Shown: positions 44,671 to 56,135 of the stretch, piece by piece
How the letters are laid out: the number at the start of each line of letters is the position of its first letter
Position numbering within the stretch: position 1 is the stretch's first letter
Assembly (NCBI RefSeq): GCF_009905375.1
Contig: NC_133650.1
Span: 141,787,135-141,851,134, forward strand
Source: Apium graveolens
Taxonomy: Eukaryota > Streptophyta > Magnoliopsida > Apiales > Apiaceae
Direction of reading: 5' to 3'
DNA length: 64,000 nt
Translations under genes and position numbers: made by a program
The notes under the pieces: generated by a model
Databases searched by the model: none
What the model was told of the DNA's origin: nothing
The model's input: the letters and a program-made list of their open reading frames with translations, nothing else

Positions 44671-44816
44671 GGGCTGTAACGCATGACAGGAACGCGTTAC
44701 AAGCCCTGTAACGCATTCTGGTGATGCGTTACAGCCCTTTTAAGCCATTAAAGGGTGTAACGCATTCTTTGAATGCGCCACAGGTGTGTAACGCATTCCC
44801 GGAATGCGTTACACCC
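44671..44816 (-). repeat. Leader array I: four palindromes with core GTAACGCATTC
   Basis: Four consecutive inverted repeats lie within 150 bases at 44671-44706, 44706-44734, 44756-44782 and 44783-44816. Arms are variants of TGTAACGCATTC and GAATGCGTTACA, with 3-11 base loops. In the third, the right arm has CGCC instead of CGTT. The array starts about 40 bases from the 5' LTR end and so lies close to where the primer-binding site should be. Confidence 0.8.
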
Positions 44817-44858
44817 CTATAATTTTTTTTTTCATAATTTTAGGATGTATAGATCCAT

Positions 44859-46520
44859 TGTTGGATTTTTAAACACAGCGGGGGCATGGTAAAACACTTT
44901 TACACATACAAAATCCAAATAAAAGCATATAAATCGTGAATAAAAATTCGAGGGATCGAATCTAACCTTTTAAAATTAATTCGGAGACAACGATCAGAGA
45001 TCCTTAGCAGTTGCTCCTCAAGTGTGAAGCACTCCACCGGTATCCACCAAGAAAACGACTTTTAGGAGGAGGAGGAGGTGGAGAGAATTTGGTTTTCTGA
45101 AACTTTTGGGTTTCTGGGGTTAGAATAAAATAGGGTCTATAATAGTGTATTTATAGGCAAAATTTTCAGCTGAAATTTTCCCATAAATAATATTATTATT
45201 ATCCCATTTAGTATTCTCATTAATAATTAAAACACCTTTTAATTATTAATCCTTTTTCTAAACACTTTAGAATTAATTCTCTCTCTTGGTTTAATTTCCA
45301 AAAATAAAATCCTTAATTAATAATATTAAGAACTTTTCTTAATTAATTTATAATCAATTAAATCTCATTTAATCAATTATTAAATTTGCCAATTAATTAT
45401 TTATTTCACAAATAAATAATTATTAGCCATTATTAATTAATTCCTCCACCATAAAATCATTCTCTTTTTATGGTGTGACCCTGTAGGTTCAATATTAAGC
45501 CGGTAGTAGAAATAAATAATAATAAAACTATTTTATCATTATTTATATAAATTCTCTAATTTATTAAATATGATTAATTAATTAATCACATTTGTTCTAC
45601 ATCGTGAGTGATGCTTCTCAACATATCGCGACTATCCGGATAATATGAATTCACTGCTTAGAATACCAAGAACCTGTCAGTGAATAGTTACCGTACAATA
45701 AACTCCTTCTACCCTACAATGTCCCGATTAAATACAAGGCATGGATCTCGTGTCAAGCCTATCTAATTCAATCACTTGCTTACCATCTATTATGTGTAGT
45801 TCTATGCAAATTAGAAACTCCTTTCTAATTTCATTTACTCTGGCCAGAGATTCCTGAACTAGCATAAGTGGATCAGCCTTGAACATTCGCTTCCTTTACT
45901 GGAAGGGGTAGATCCTTTATTGATCATACACTATCTTCGTGTACAAATTCCTATACCCAGAAGAGCCCTAATAATTGTCCCTGGAGACTAAGAACTAAAC
46001 CAAAGCATAGTTCAGTGTACACAAGATGACTATGATGACCTCAAGTCTAAGGATACTTGTACAACTATCACTAAGCGAACAACTGCTGACACGTGAGTGA
46101 ACTCCATCAGTTGTTCAGCTGGGCGAGTCATGTTCAGTGAACTTATTCCATAATAAGCACCTACATACTAGCTATAGTGTCACCACACAAATGTCTATGA
46201 GAACAGACATCCTTCATAATGAAGCAAGCATAGTATGTACCGATCTTTACAGATTATTAATTACCAGTTAGTAATCCTATGACCAGGAACTATTTAAGTT
46301 TAGAGTTATTATCTTTTTAGGTCTCACTATTATGATCTCATCATAATCCATAAAAAGCTTTACTCTAAACTATGGTATATCTTATTTAAACACTTAAATA
46401 GATAAAGCCCGTAATAAAAACAAAACAAGTCTTTATTAATATCAATGAAATCAAAACAGATTACATAAAAGTTATTCCTAAATCCTAATACATGATTGGA
46501 CTTAGGACATATTCCTTTCA
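44859..46520 (-). repeat. 5' LTR of Angela-like element (1662 bp)
   Basis: Near-identical to the LTR at 39036-40696 (seven substitutions, one indel by eye). The expected initiator-Met PBS next to the LTR end is not clear: the minus strand reads ATGGATCTATACATCC, sharing only TGG and scattered bases with TGGTATCAGAGC. Confidence 0.95.
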
Positions 46521-47643
46521 TGTATATTTGTGTGAGTCCATATAGTTTGCATATTCATGATAGTTTAGTTTATATAGTTGCATATTTGTCATGTAATGTT
46601 TTTTATTTTGCATGTTAGTATGTTACATATTGTTGCATGTGCATTATAATATGATCCCTTAAGTTTGCTTTTCCGATTGATTTGTGATATTGATGCTAGT
46701 GTAGTGATGTCGTGTATAGTGATGTTAAGTCCTATCGAGTTAAATTGCATGCTAGAAGCAATAAAATTTCACTAAGTCTTATAGGTTGTTTGAGTGCTAG
46801 ATCATAGTCATGGTTTGTTTTTTTGTCAAGGTTTAATCACATGTTTATATTTAGAATTTAGGATATTCTCTTAATGGAAATATAACATAGATATTTAAAA
46901 ATTGGAGAAAAATATTGGATTTCATTGCTAGTTGTGTGGCTAGGTGTCAAATGGTTAATAGTCAGCTCATATTTATATGAGTAGTTTAGGGTTGAACGAG
47001 ATGGAGCGAAAGGCACTCGTTCAGAAATTGAGAAAAAAAAGACAAAATAGAAAAAAGAGAAAAAGAAAAAAAATATGTGTTGATGCATAATCCATCACGA
47101 GTGGGCTCTTTAATACTCGAGTTATTAAGTTATTAGGGGACTTTGTGCCTAGTGACCTAAGGCTTTTATATTCTGGGATCCACTAACTTAACGCTCGCTA
47201 TATGGGTATTATTGTATAAGTCTTTTATGGACCTCACTCATTGCACGGTCAAATAAGCATATTTGTGTTGTTATGTGTTACGAATAAAAGAATGAGTCCA
47301 TATAATAACTCCGATAATAGAATTGAAGTGTTGTCAGTCATTTTGAGCTTAGCTTTTATTCTGTTTATAACCTTGTGATTGCATTGATGAGTAGTGCGTC
47401 ATAATTATTGATCTAGTTGCGATAGTATATCTACTAAGCATTTGCACACACGCATGTTTCTGGCTTGTAAGTTGATTTTTGGGATTTGATTGATCTTTGT
47501 GTGAATAACTGCATTTGTTGAGATGTTGCTTATTGGTTGGTTTAGTTAATCTGAGGGGATCATTGCATTCATGTAGTTTGGATTCATGCATTTTTATTTC
47601 TTGTTCTTTGAGTCTGTTTATGCTTGAGGAAAAGCATCGGTTC
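46521..47643 (+). other. Athila non-coding region between nested copia and 3' LTR
   Basis: AT-rich, with a purine-rich run (about 47030-47075, GAAAAAGAAAAAAAA). No coding signal. Long non-coding 3' regions are usual in Athila elements. Confidence 0.5.
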
Positions 47644-47656
47644 AAGTTTGGGGGTG
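47644..47656 (+). promoter_or_regulatory. Athila 3' polypurine tract
   Basis: AAGTTTGGGGGTG directly before TGTTAAGTGGC. Confidence 0.88.
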
Positions 47657-49086
47657 TGTTAAGTGGCATTTATGTCCACTTAGAATGCTCTATAAAGGTT
47701 TGAATTGGCGTTTTGTACTCAAGTATTTTGTGTATTTCATTCGTTTTTGTAGTGTTTTGCATTTCAGGCATAAATAAGGGATCAAGAAGATTTAGCAAGC
47801 TTTGATACTAAATTGGTGTTAGGAAGGTTCTAGGGATGTTTGCTCGTGGATCGCTGTCAAGAACCAGCAATTAAAACAAAAATTAGAAGTTTTTCCAGAA
47901 GGTCAGTGCGCCCGCGTTGTGTTAGCGTGCGGTCGCGCCGGTTGTCAAAGTTACAGCGCGCCCGCGCTGGTGAAGCGCGCGCCCGCGCCGGGTCTATTTC
48001 TAGGAATCCTGTTTAGAATAGAAGATTGATTTTCTGGGCTCTTGGACGAATTGGGCTGCTATATAAAGACAACTTAAAGACGTTTTTCATAACGGAGCTT
48101 AAGGAAAAGACATCGAGAAGACTTAAGAGCACAAATACAACCAAGGCGAAGATGATCTAGTTTATTCTTGTGATTCTTTATTTTAAGTTGTAATCTTGGA
48201 TGCTAGTTTTCTGGTTTTATTGAACCTATACTCTTGTTTAACGTACTTTGATTATTATTCAGTTTTATAAAGACCTGGTTTCTTATACCATGCTTTCATC
48301 GGAACCCATGGTGATGATGAGTTCGGTTATGGGCCAATCGTTATCGTGGTGTTCTAGCGGATTTACTTATGGATTTCAATAGTTAAATAATTTTGATACC
48401 TTAGTGTGCGGTGATTGTATGATATCCTAGTGTTGGTTCTGCTTATTCGCCTTATGAGCATCGCAAACTTATAAGATAGCGTGTTAATCTTTATTGAAGC
48501 AAAAGTGAATATTGAGGTTTAGAACTTCTCATGCTAACATAGGTTCATGTATTTGATATGCATGATTCATAGGTAATTTTAACCATCTTACTTGCCCTAT
48601 GTAATCACGATAGATAACTTGCACATTAAACCGTTATGTTGTCAAATTCTATAGACATATAGGGTCTCAATATAATTGATGTATATATAGCTTCTATCTC
48701 TTTTATGAATGTCTGGTAGTAGGGTACTAGTACAACGGAAGTTGGCGTTTAGTAGTTTCGTGTTATCTGATTAGTTGTCATCACCATTGCATGCTAAGGT
48801 TAAGAACAAAAAGGTTACTTAATGAAGTTATAATCCCATGTTTGTATCAAATAGTAAATCAACCTTTCATTCTCTTAGTTAATTGAATGCTAGTTAATAT
48901 TGTAGTTATAAACAGTCTCAACTTATTATCAACTTAGCATTGAATAATAACTGTACCATTATTGCATAAGTACATTAATTAAAATTGACCTAAACAAATC
49001 TCTGTGGGAATGAACTAGAATTAATTCTATATTACTTGCGATCACGTATACTTGCGTTAATATTAGCGCATTTTTTCGTCCTAACA
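47657..49086 (+). repeat. Athila 3' LTR (1430 bp)
   Basis: It starts TGTTAAGTGGC and ends CGTCCTAACA. It has a single CpG-rich block and a single TATA box (48059-48068), unlike the duplicated 5' LTR. Confidence 0.88.
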
Positions 49087-50236
49087 TTATCCAACTTGCA
49101 TCATTGTACCTCTCGAATACCCCCAGAAATCTCGCGTAATGCAAGCCAAGGAAAATAGTTCCCTTGAGATATCTAAGAACTCTATCCAGTGCCTCCCAAT
49201 GAGTCTTGTTTGGACAACTTGTATAACTAGCTAACTTAGACACGGAAAAAGAAATATCTGTTCCAGTCATAATAGCAAGATATTGCAAACTCGAAATAAT
49301 TTGAGAATGCCTTAACTTAGACAAATTAACTCCTGAACTATTCTAAACTATAGAAAGATTTGAATCATATGGTGTACCAACGATTCTATAATTTGAATAA
49401 CCATACTTCTCAAGTATAGTTTTTTCTATATAATGAGACCGTGGCAATGTTACTCCAACAGTTGACTAAGTCAACTTGATCCCAAGAATCACACTAGCCT
49501 CACCCATAGCCTTCATTTCAAAGTGCCTCTTCAAGAAACTCTTTATCTCGTTAATAATACCAATATTGGTTCCAAACAACAGAATATCATCTACATACAA
49601 GCATACAATTACACAATAATTACCTCTAACCTTATAGTAGACACACTTGTCACTTTCATTAACTAAAATCGAAGCCTAAACAGTTTCATCAAACTTTTTA
49701 TGCCAATCTATAGGTTCTTGTTTAAGGCCGTATATTGACTTGACTAGTCTACATACTTTCTTCTCATTATGAGAAGCAATAAATTCTTCAGGCTAATCCA
49801 TATAAATCTCTTCTTGAAGGTCACCATGAAGAAAAAATGTCTTTATATCCATTTGATGGATGATAAACCATGTACGGAAGCCAATGCAATAAGCATTCTG
49901 ATTGTTGTCATTCGGGAAATAGGAGATTATGTATCAAAATAATCAATCCCTTCCCTTTGCTTAAAGCCATTAGCAACTAGCCTAGCCTTGTACTTATCTA
50001 TTGAGCCATCAAGGTTTAGCTTCCTATTGAAGATCCATTTACATCCAATAGTAGAACACCCAGGAGGGAGATCAACTAACTCCCATGTTCCGTTAGAAAC
50101 AATTGAGTCAATTTCACTCTTCACAACGCCTTCCCAATGCCTTGACTCCGACAAATTCATGGCTTGATGAGAAAGTTAAAGGCTCCTCCTTGCCGTTGTA
50201 AGTGATAAAACCACTACGAATGTCCTTAACTACCTT
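49087..50236 (-). pseudogene. pol: copia RT of E1 (upstream half of split pol)
   Basis: From 50236 downwards the minus strand reads [37 protein letters not shown] and [21 protein letters not shown]. After frame changes come a YVDD equivalent (near 49570-49600, YVDDILLFGTN) and a later RT/RNase H part (SSLQYLAIMTGTDISFSVSK, HWEALDRVLRYLKGT), ending YNDASWI. It continues at 28148 when the Athila element is left out. Several stops and frameshifts make it dead. The right end is cut by the LTR of element C. Confidence 0.85.
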
Positions 50237-51207
50237 TGTTAGTCCCTTAACAATATAGCAAGAATTACAAAAGGGGGGTTGAATGAAATTCTTGAACCTT
50301 TTTTTTAAAATAAAATTGTTCAAACTCGAATACAAATATAAGTGTTTTGATTAGCACAATGCGGAATAAAAACTTAATTGAATCAAAACATAAGTAATTA
50401 AAAACAAGAGTCTTTAAAAACTTTCTGGTGGATTTAAACAATTCCACCAGAGATATATATTATATCGAGAGAACTCTATGTGCAAGAATGCTCACAGCTG
50501 CTTACAAATTTGAACTACTGAGAATACAGAGAAATACTAATGATTCTGCTTACAAATGTTTCTCACTTTTTGTATCTCAGATCTTTATTTCTATTTGCTA
50601 CTTCTTGGTTTATATATTACCAAGATTACAAAGTCAAAAGATAGAATCATTATAAAAATTATCAGTTTTTATGCTTTGCTACTTTGTTCTCTATTACCCA
50701 GTTAATAGGCTTCCTCATTCCATTTGCATACATCCTGACGCATGTGACCAGTTGTCACTGTCAACTGATGTTTGAATTCTTTGTCCGTTGGGTCCATGAT
50801 CATCCGTCGGATTGTTAATCATCCGTCGGGTTGTTGATCATCCGTCGGGTTCTTTGTAGGTTATCCGTCGGGTAGCAATCAGGCACTTGACTTCATTTCA
50901 CTTATACAGAATTACAAGACATCATATATGTACAATTAATCAACCTATTCTGTATATCTAGTTAAAGTCAACATGACTTATATGCTACTACAGAATCTAT
51001 ACAAAGGTGTATGCAGAAATGTGCTACAGACTCATTATTACATAACTACTCATTCGATGGATAATAAGTCATCATCCGTCGGGACTATAATGAGTTATCC
51101 GTCGGGACTATAATTCTTATCCGTTGAGTGCTACATTATTTCACTAAGTAAAATCTACTTAGGTGTTTTGTTTATGAAATCATCAAGTACACAACATATG
51201 CACAACA
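50237..51207 (-). repeat. 3' LTR of element C (971 bp)
   Basis: On the minus strand it starts TGTTGTGCATATG and ends AAGGGACTAACA. It has a TATA box (50609-50616, reversed) and many copies of ATCCGTCGG in the U3 part. A CCCCCCTTTTGTAATTC stretch stands near the end, matching the position of the CACCCCCTCTACAG run of A and B. Confidence 0.85.
50781..51128 (-). repeat. U3 repeats ATCCGTCGG (CCGAC core)
   Basis: At least six exact or near-exact copies lie at about 50783, 50802, 50821, 50840, 50863, 51074, 51098 and 51119. Reversed they read CCGACGGAT and contain CCGAC, the core of the plant DRE/CRT element bound by DREB/CBF factors. The spacing of the first group is about 19-22 bases. Confidence 0.75.
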
Positions 51208-51221
51208 ATCTCCCCCAATTT
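51208..51221 (-). promoter_or_regulatory. Polypurine tract of element C
   Basis: AAATTGGGGGAGAT on the minus strand, directly before TGTTGTG. Confidence 0.88.
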
Positions 51222-51508
51222 ATGTCTACTGGAATTGTAGCCATAAATTAAGAAATACTTGATGATAACAAAACACCCTAAACATACATCTTTAAAAGAA
51301 AGTAGATAATACTGAAAGTGCTTCAACTAATTAAAATGTGCAAAGTTTAGCTCACAGTTATTTCAAGATGCTCCTCTAGCCTGAGCAGATTTTTCTAGTT
51401 TCTTGAAGGTCTGGATCTTCTTCCAAGCTTTTTGTTGTTTTCATCAATCTGATTTTAGAGTTGCCTGTGGAATTCCAGTTCATCAGATTCTGAGAGATTT
51501 AGCTTTCC
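51222..51508 (-). other. Untranslated stretch after env-like ORF of C
   Basis: About 290 bases between the last readable stop and the polypurine tract. No coding signal. Confidence 0.45.
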
Positions 51509-54500
51509 TTACATTTCCAAGAGAGTCTCATTGCTGGAGATGCTCAGTTGGTCTTCTAATCTGAAGAATCTTCTCACACCTTTGTCATCTATGAACTCCA
51601 TCACCCAGTAGGGCCTTAGATGCACTCTTCTCCCTGTGTATGGGATGATTAGAGTCTTTGGGAGTGCATCTTTAGCTCTAACACTCCTTAGTTCTTCAAT
51701 CTTCTTCAATACTAGTCTTCTTGCAGTGACATTGAACCCAAAGTTCTTCGTGAAGGATGAATAAACCTTATTCAGTACAGCTTGGCTCTCTTAAAGAATC
51801 CTCTGAAGTGGCCACTGAATCTCCTTTCCTCCTTTGTACTTGAACACTAACCTTTCAGGTAGGTTTCTGTATGCATCAATTCCCCTCACTTCATCTAGTT
51901 CATCCAGATAGAGATTTAGATCAGAAAATTCTTTGATGTCACACAAGTACAAGTAGTCTCCCTTATTGACTTTGGGCTGAGCTTTGACTACAGATTTGGA
52001 TTTGAGGGGTGACAGCTTCACTTTCTTGACTGCCCTTGACTTTTTCCTTTTTGGCTTGCTAAGGATTGGTAGACTGAAGTCAGGAATTGGTATGTTATCC
52101 CATTCTATTGGCTCATCCTTGGGCACAATAGGTTTACCATGAATATTCCTGTAAGGATCCACCACCCTTATATCTTCAAATACCACAGAGGGCTTTGATG
52201 CTTGAGTTGTAGCTGGTGTGGATTCCTTAGGAAATTGATCTCCCAATTCCTTGTCAACAATATCCAGTTTCCTTTTTGTTCTCTTAGCCAATTCTTTCTT
52301 TCTTGGAGATTTCTTCTGTTCTTCAACTTGCTCCTTTGATTCAGTAGCTTCAGATGGTTGAGAGGGAATTTGTTCAGATGAACTGACAGCCTGTAGCTTG
52401 GCCAAGCTAGCAATATGCTCTTTCTTTTGTTTAGCCTTCTTTGCATCTAGAGCAGCTTGCTTCTTTTCCTTCTTTAATCTGGCTTTCTCTTCTCTCTTTG
52501 CTTGAGCAAATTGAGGATGTCCAGCTATCACACAAATTTCCTTCCCATTTCTGAATATCTTAGCAATCCTCTTTTTAGAAGCTGAATCAGTTGGATCTTT
52601 GTAGAAAATAATTGATCTTGACAGAAGCTTCTTCTCATCAGGCTTGGGTGTCTCATACACAGTATCCAAGGGGTTCTTCAAGGATGATTTTGAATAGTTT
52701 ACCCTTTGTTTAAGGATCATTTCAGCCTTTGGAGACTTGATGCAGAAAGATTGTCCTCTTTCCAGATAATTCATGCTCATCTCATTCACACTGATTTGCT
52801 TAACTTGAGAGTGATGGATGGCTGACTTAACTGGCTCCTTGACAAGTTGAAACTTCTTCTGTATCTCCTCATCAATCTTCTCCCAGTTGATCAAACTCAA
52901 CTTTCCTTTCTCGGCAACTTTCAAGTTTGCTGCTGCTGCTTGAATCAGATCTATACCATCTGCAACTGGTGGCTTTGAGATAGTAATTGAAGCTACAATT
53001 ACTTTTTTGATTTGTATTTGAAGTTTCTCCCCCTCACTTGGTCCTTTCTCCCCCTTACTTGGTTCTTTCTCCCCTTTTTTGTTATCATCAAGTTGAGGAG
53101 TCAGGACTTGTGCTTTAGCCAGTTGCATTAGAAGATTTGTCTGAGACTGTTGATTTTGAAGAATGGTGGCCACAGAATTTTCAATAACTTGAACTCTGTC
53201 TTCCAACTTGGCCAGCTTCTTTTCAGCGTCTGATTCTCTTCTCAGTCTCAGTAATAGATCCTGCATGGTACCATATGGCATGACTGAATCCAGCTTCTCA
53301 GAATTGTAGGAATTCAAGTCAGCTATATCCTTTTTGAGTTTATCTACACATAGATTCTGTCTTAAGTGTTGTAGCTTCATTAGATGTAGAGAATCTAGGT
53401 GAGTTTGAAGAATAGCCTTGGTACCGGCGTTTGAGCTCTTCTGAATGGCCTGTTGGATAGACATGATTTGTTTGACCAAGGATACATTAAATTGTCCTGG
53501 TGTGGACTCCTTTGTCAAGGCCCATTCAGGTAAATCTGGAATATAACTTGGGCCTTCATCTCCCCCTAAGTTCATGATTCCATCAAATGAAATAGAGTCA
53601 TCATCATTAGAATTTACTCCAAATTCCAAAGATGGCTCACCAGCTGTAGAAGGCATTAAATTGACAGCAGCTTTATCCCTTTGTAGAGACTCTGAAGTAT
53701 GCACCAGATTCAAAGTCTTTTCTGCCTCCTCATTGCCCTGAGCAGCCAACAATTGATAGGCTGACACAGGATGAGTAAAATTGTCAGCATCCAAGGAAAT
53801 GTTATCAATTACAGCTTTGTAATGTTGCTGAAATTGTCTTTCCTTTTCAGCATCATCCACAATCATTGACTCATGAGCAATGGCCGGATCCACCCTTATA
53901 CCCTCTGTACCTGCTTTTTTCTCATGTTCTCTCTTTTGTTACATCAGGGTCTCACCCTAGCTCCCCACCCTCACACCCTCACCTTCACCTACTAAGGTGG
54001 GACTCCTCTCACTCCCTTTTGCCAATCCTAAATAAATGGATTGCTGATTTTCACTCATTTCCTCTCCTTTGGCCTGGGAGCAACCCAGCCTCTCACTCAA
54101 GACACTCTGTTCTCTCAGTCCCAAGAGTGACTGTACAACCACTAAATCTTCTGCACTTGAAATAATTGAAGTTTGAAGTTGTGCAGAGATACTCGACGGA
54201 TGAGTGATATCCATCGAGTGAGTGGTAATGCTATCCGACGGATAACTGCTGTTAGGCTTATCCGTCGGGATACAGTCACTACTCGACGGATGAGCAATAT
54301 CCGTCGAGAGGGTAGAAATGAATGAGGTGGGAAGGGAAACTATTGTTGACTCTGTGCTGATTGAAGATATTTGGGGCACAGATGTCATAATAGTTTCTGA
54401 AAGAATTGGCAAGTGAGCCAATAAATCATCTAAAAGATGATGCTCACTTGTACTGAATTTTGGCTTCCCCAATAGAGTTAAAGAAGGGGAATCAGGAATT

Positions 54501-55961
54501 GAAGTGTTTATCATATCCACTTCCAGAGAGTTTGTTGGTGAGCATGGTGTATGAGATGTTTCTATAACTAGAGATGTTGGCTGTGACTCCACATTTATTG
54601 GAGCCACATCAAACTGAATTTGAGAGAGTGCAGGGATTGTGTCTTTAGCACTAGTTTACACTGTGTGTGTGCCCTGTGCATCCCCAGAGGTTTTAGATTT
54701 CTTCTTTCTTGTATAAGTTTGGGGTGAGCTTGTGTCCCTAACCGTTTTGGCATGTGCTCTTGGCTGAGAGCTTTGTTCAATAACTACATCCTTTTGGGAG
54801 GATGCAGCTAGAAGTGAGCTTTTGTCCTTTTTAAACACTGCAGTTTGTTGGGAAACTACAGTGTGGCTAGGCTGGGATTCACTCAACTCTCCAACCTTAT
54901 TCTTGGGGTTTCTCTGATGTTCACCCCTTCCCTCACCTAACTTACCCTCCTTCACACTCCCCTCTTTGGCTTTGGTGGATTTTTCAACTGGTATCTTCTG
55001 AGAGATACCAGAAGGGGGTTTTCTTTGATTTGGATTTAGAAATAGTAGTAGGTTTGGCAGCTTTGGTAGGCAACTGTTTGGTCATTGGTACAGTTGCCAT
55101 AGCTACTCTTGAACTCAAAGAAATTGTGGAGGTTGGAATAGTCGAGGGATGGATGAACTTACCTCACTTACCTGAGGTGCCTGCATTACAGGAAAGTAGA
55201 ACATTGGCACATCCTTGTGATGATTGGCCCTGTTCAAATCTGCAATGAGTCTTCTCTCTTGAACCCAACAAACTAGTTTGTTGTTTGGGTTCTCAAGCAC
55301 AATCTCTTCACAGAGGTGGTTAGCCAATAACATGAAAAAATCTAGCATAATGCACATTCTTACCTTTTTTAGCTAACTCACCTAATTTAAAACCTAACTC
55401 AAACAAGACAAGGTCACTGAAATTATAAACTTTATCTGTAACTAGCATGTATAGCATGTTAAGCATGGAAATGTTCACTGAATCAAAATTACTGACTTTT
55501 CCAGAGAAAACCTTAGTAACTACATCACACATGAAACTCCACTCCTTCCTAAGACCCATTCTCCTAATATCACTCAGTTTAAAAGTAGGAAGTGCATAAT
55601 GCATGGAATTAAGCATATTGATAATATCAGTGTCATTGTGTGGTGAAGTCACATTATTATCAGGAATTTTGAAACATGCTTTTATCACATCACTATTGAT
55701 ACAGAATTCATTACCTTTGATGGTTAGAGTGATGGTCTTGTCAGTAGAGTTGTAGATTGCAGTGGTCCACATCTCTTCAACAACTTCACAGAAGATTGTG
55801 GGTGATTCCAGCATGGCGTAATTTAGCTTGCAATTTTTCACAAAGTCCATCATCTTGTGATAGTCCTCTGATTGCTGAATGCCCTTGTTGATCAATGCAG
55901 TGAAATTGTTCTTCTCATAAATGAACCCAGTTTGAGATATAATCTTTACTACAGGTGCCAT
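51509..55961 (-). pseudogene. Large env-like ORF of element C
   Basis: The start MAPVVKIISQTGF is at 55961. The first 213 codons share with copies A and B the run LRKEWSFMCDVVTKVF and the downstream SNFD block. A one-base frameshift near 55330 follows (the sequence continues LLANHLCEEIVLENP), another break lies between about 55115 and 54955, and in-frame stops occur at 54656-54658, 53957-53959, near 53940 and at 51791-51793. The same frame then continues to 51509 (EELRSVRAKDALPK, LRPYWVMEF). The middle is Ser/Thr/Pro-rich; the second half is Lys/Glu-rich with coiled-coil character (VIENSVATILQNQQSQTNLL). The 700-codon stretch 51791-53893 is the longest open part. Function is unknown; the N-terminal domain seems to define a family-wide protein. 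Confidence 0.75.
54188..54318 (-). repeat. ATCCGTCGG-type motif inside the env-like ORF of C
   Basis: Several ACTCGACGGATGA, ATCCGACGGATAA and TATCCGTCGGGAT units occur within about 130 bases. They encode repeated AHPSSSD / THPSSIS-like residues. The same nucleotide motif fills the U3 of the LTR of this element. Confidence 0.7.
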
Positions 55962-56135
55962 TGTTAGATAATGAAAGCTTGAAGAGAAGGAGAATAATTG
56001 CTTGAGAGAGAATGAAATAAGAGCAGTTGAATTTGAGAATGATAAAAGAAAACAATTACAATAAAATAAGCTTTTATACTATCTCAAAAATAACTGATAA
56101 AAATAATAAAGTAAAGTAAATTAACTAATAGAAAT
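55962..56135 (-). other. Leader of env-like ORF of C
   Basis: AT-rich, with no coding signal. Interrupted by the LTR of element B at 56136. Confidence 0.5.

Larger units (their letters stand above)
39036..46520 (-). mobile_element. Complete Angela-like Ty1/copia element, non-autonomous
   Basis: This is a full-length minus-strand element of 7485 bp with LTRs at 44859-46520 (5') and 39036-40696 (3'). Perfect target-site copies TGTAT flank it (39031-39035 and 46521-46525). By eye the LTRs differ at seven substitutions and one single-base indel in about 1661 bases, so the insertion is recent. Gag is open, but protease, integrase, RT and RNase H are reduced to broken remnants, so it must have moved using proteins supplied by another copy. 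The 5' leader is long (1.4 kb) and holds two arrays of inverted repeats. The Angela lineage is inferred from LTR and gag type; the element could belong to another branch of the Tork clade. Confidence 0.9.
28149..49086 (+). mobile_element. Athila-like Ty3/gypsy element (with nested insertions)
   Basis: This is a 20.9-kb plus-strand element with LTRs at 28149-29724 and 47657-49086. It has a tRNA-Asp-type PBS, gag, RT/RNase H, integrase and a 3' ORF, all broken. Near-identical target-site copies are CTATC (28144-28148) and TTATC (49087-49091). Subtracting a 3.9-kb solo LTR and a 7.5-kb copia element leaves about 9.6 kb, short for Athila because the protease and N-terminal RT are deleted near 31496. 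It split copia element E1. Confidence 0.88.
50237..56135 (-). mobile_element. SIRE-like element C, diverged family, 3' part
   Basis: This is a minus-strand element with a 971-bp 3' LTR (50237-51207), a polypurine tract, a large broken env-like ORF and 175 bases of upstream leader. It is cut at 56136 by element B. Its pol and 5' LTR must lie right of the window. It inserted into E1; the bases outside the LTR are ACCTT. LTR sequence, motif content and ORF are clearly different from A, B and D, so it is a separate family with the same layout. Confidence 0.82.

Noticed and set aside
43600..44820. CRISPR-like spaced repeats
   Set aside because: Repeat units are short, imperfect and palindromic, inside a plant retrotransposon leader, with no cas genes; they are better explained as hairpin arrays.
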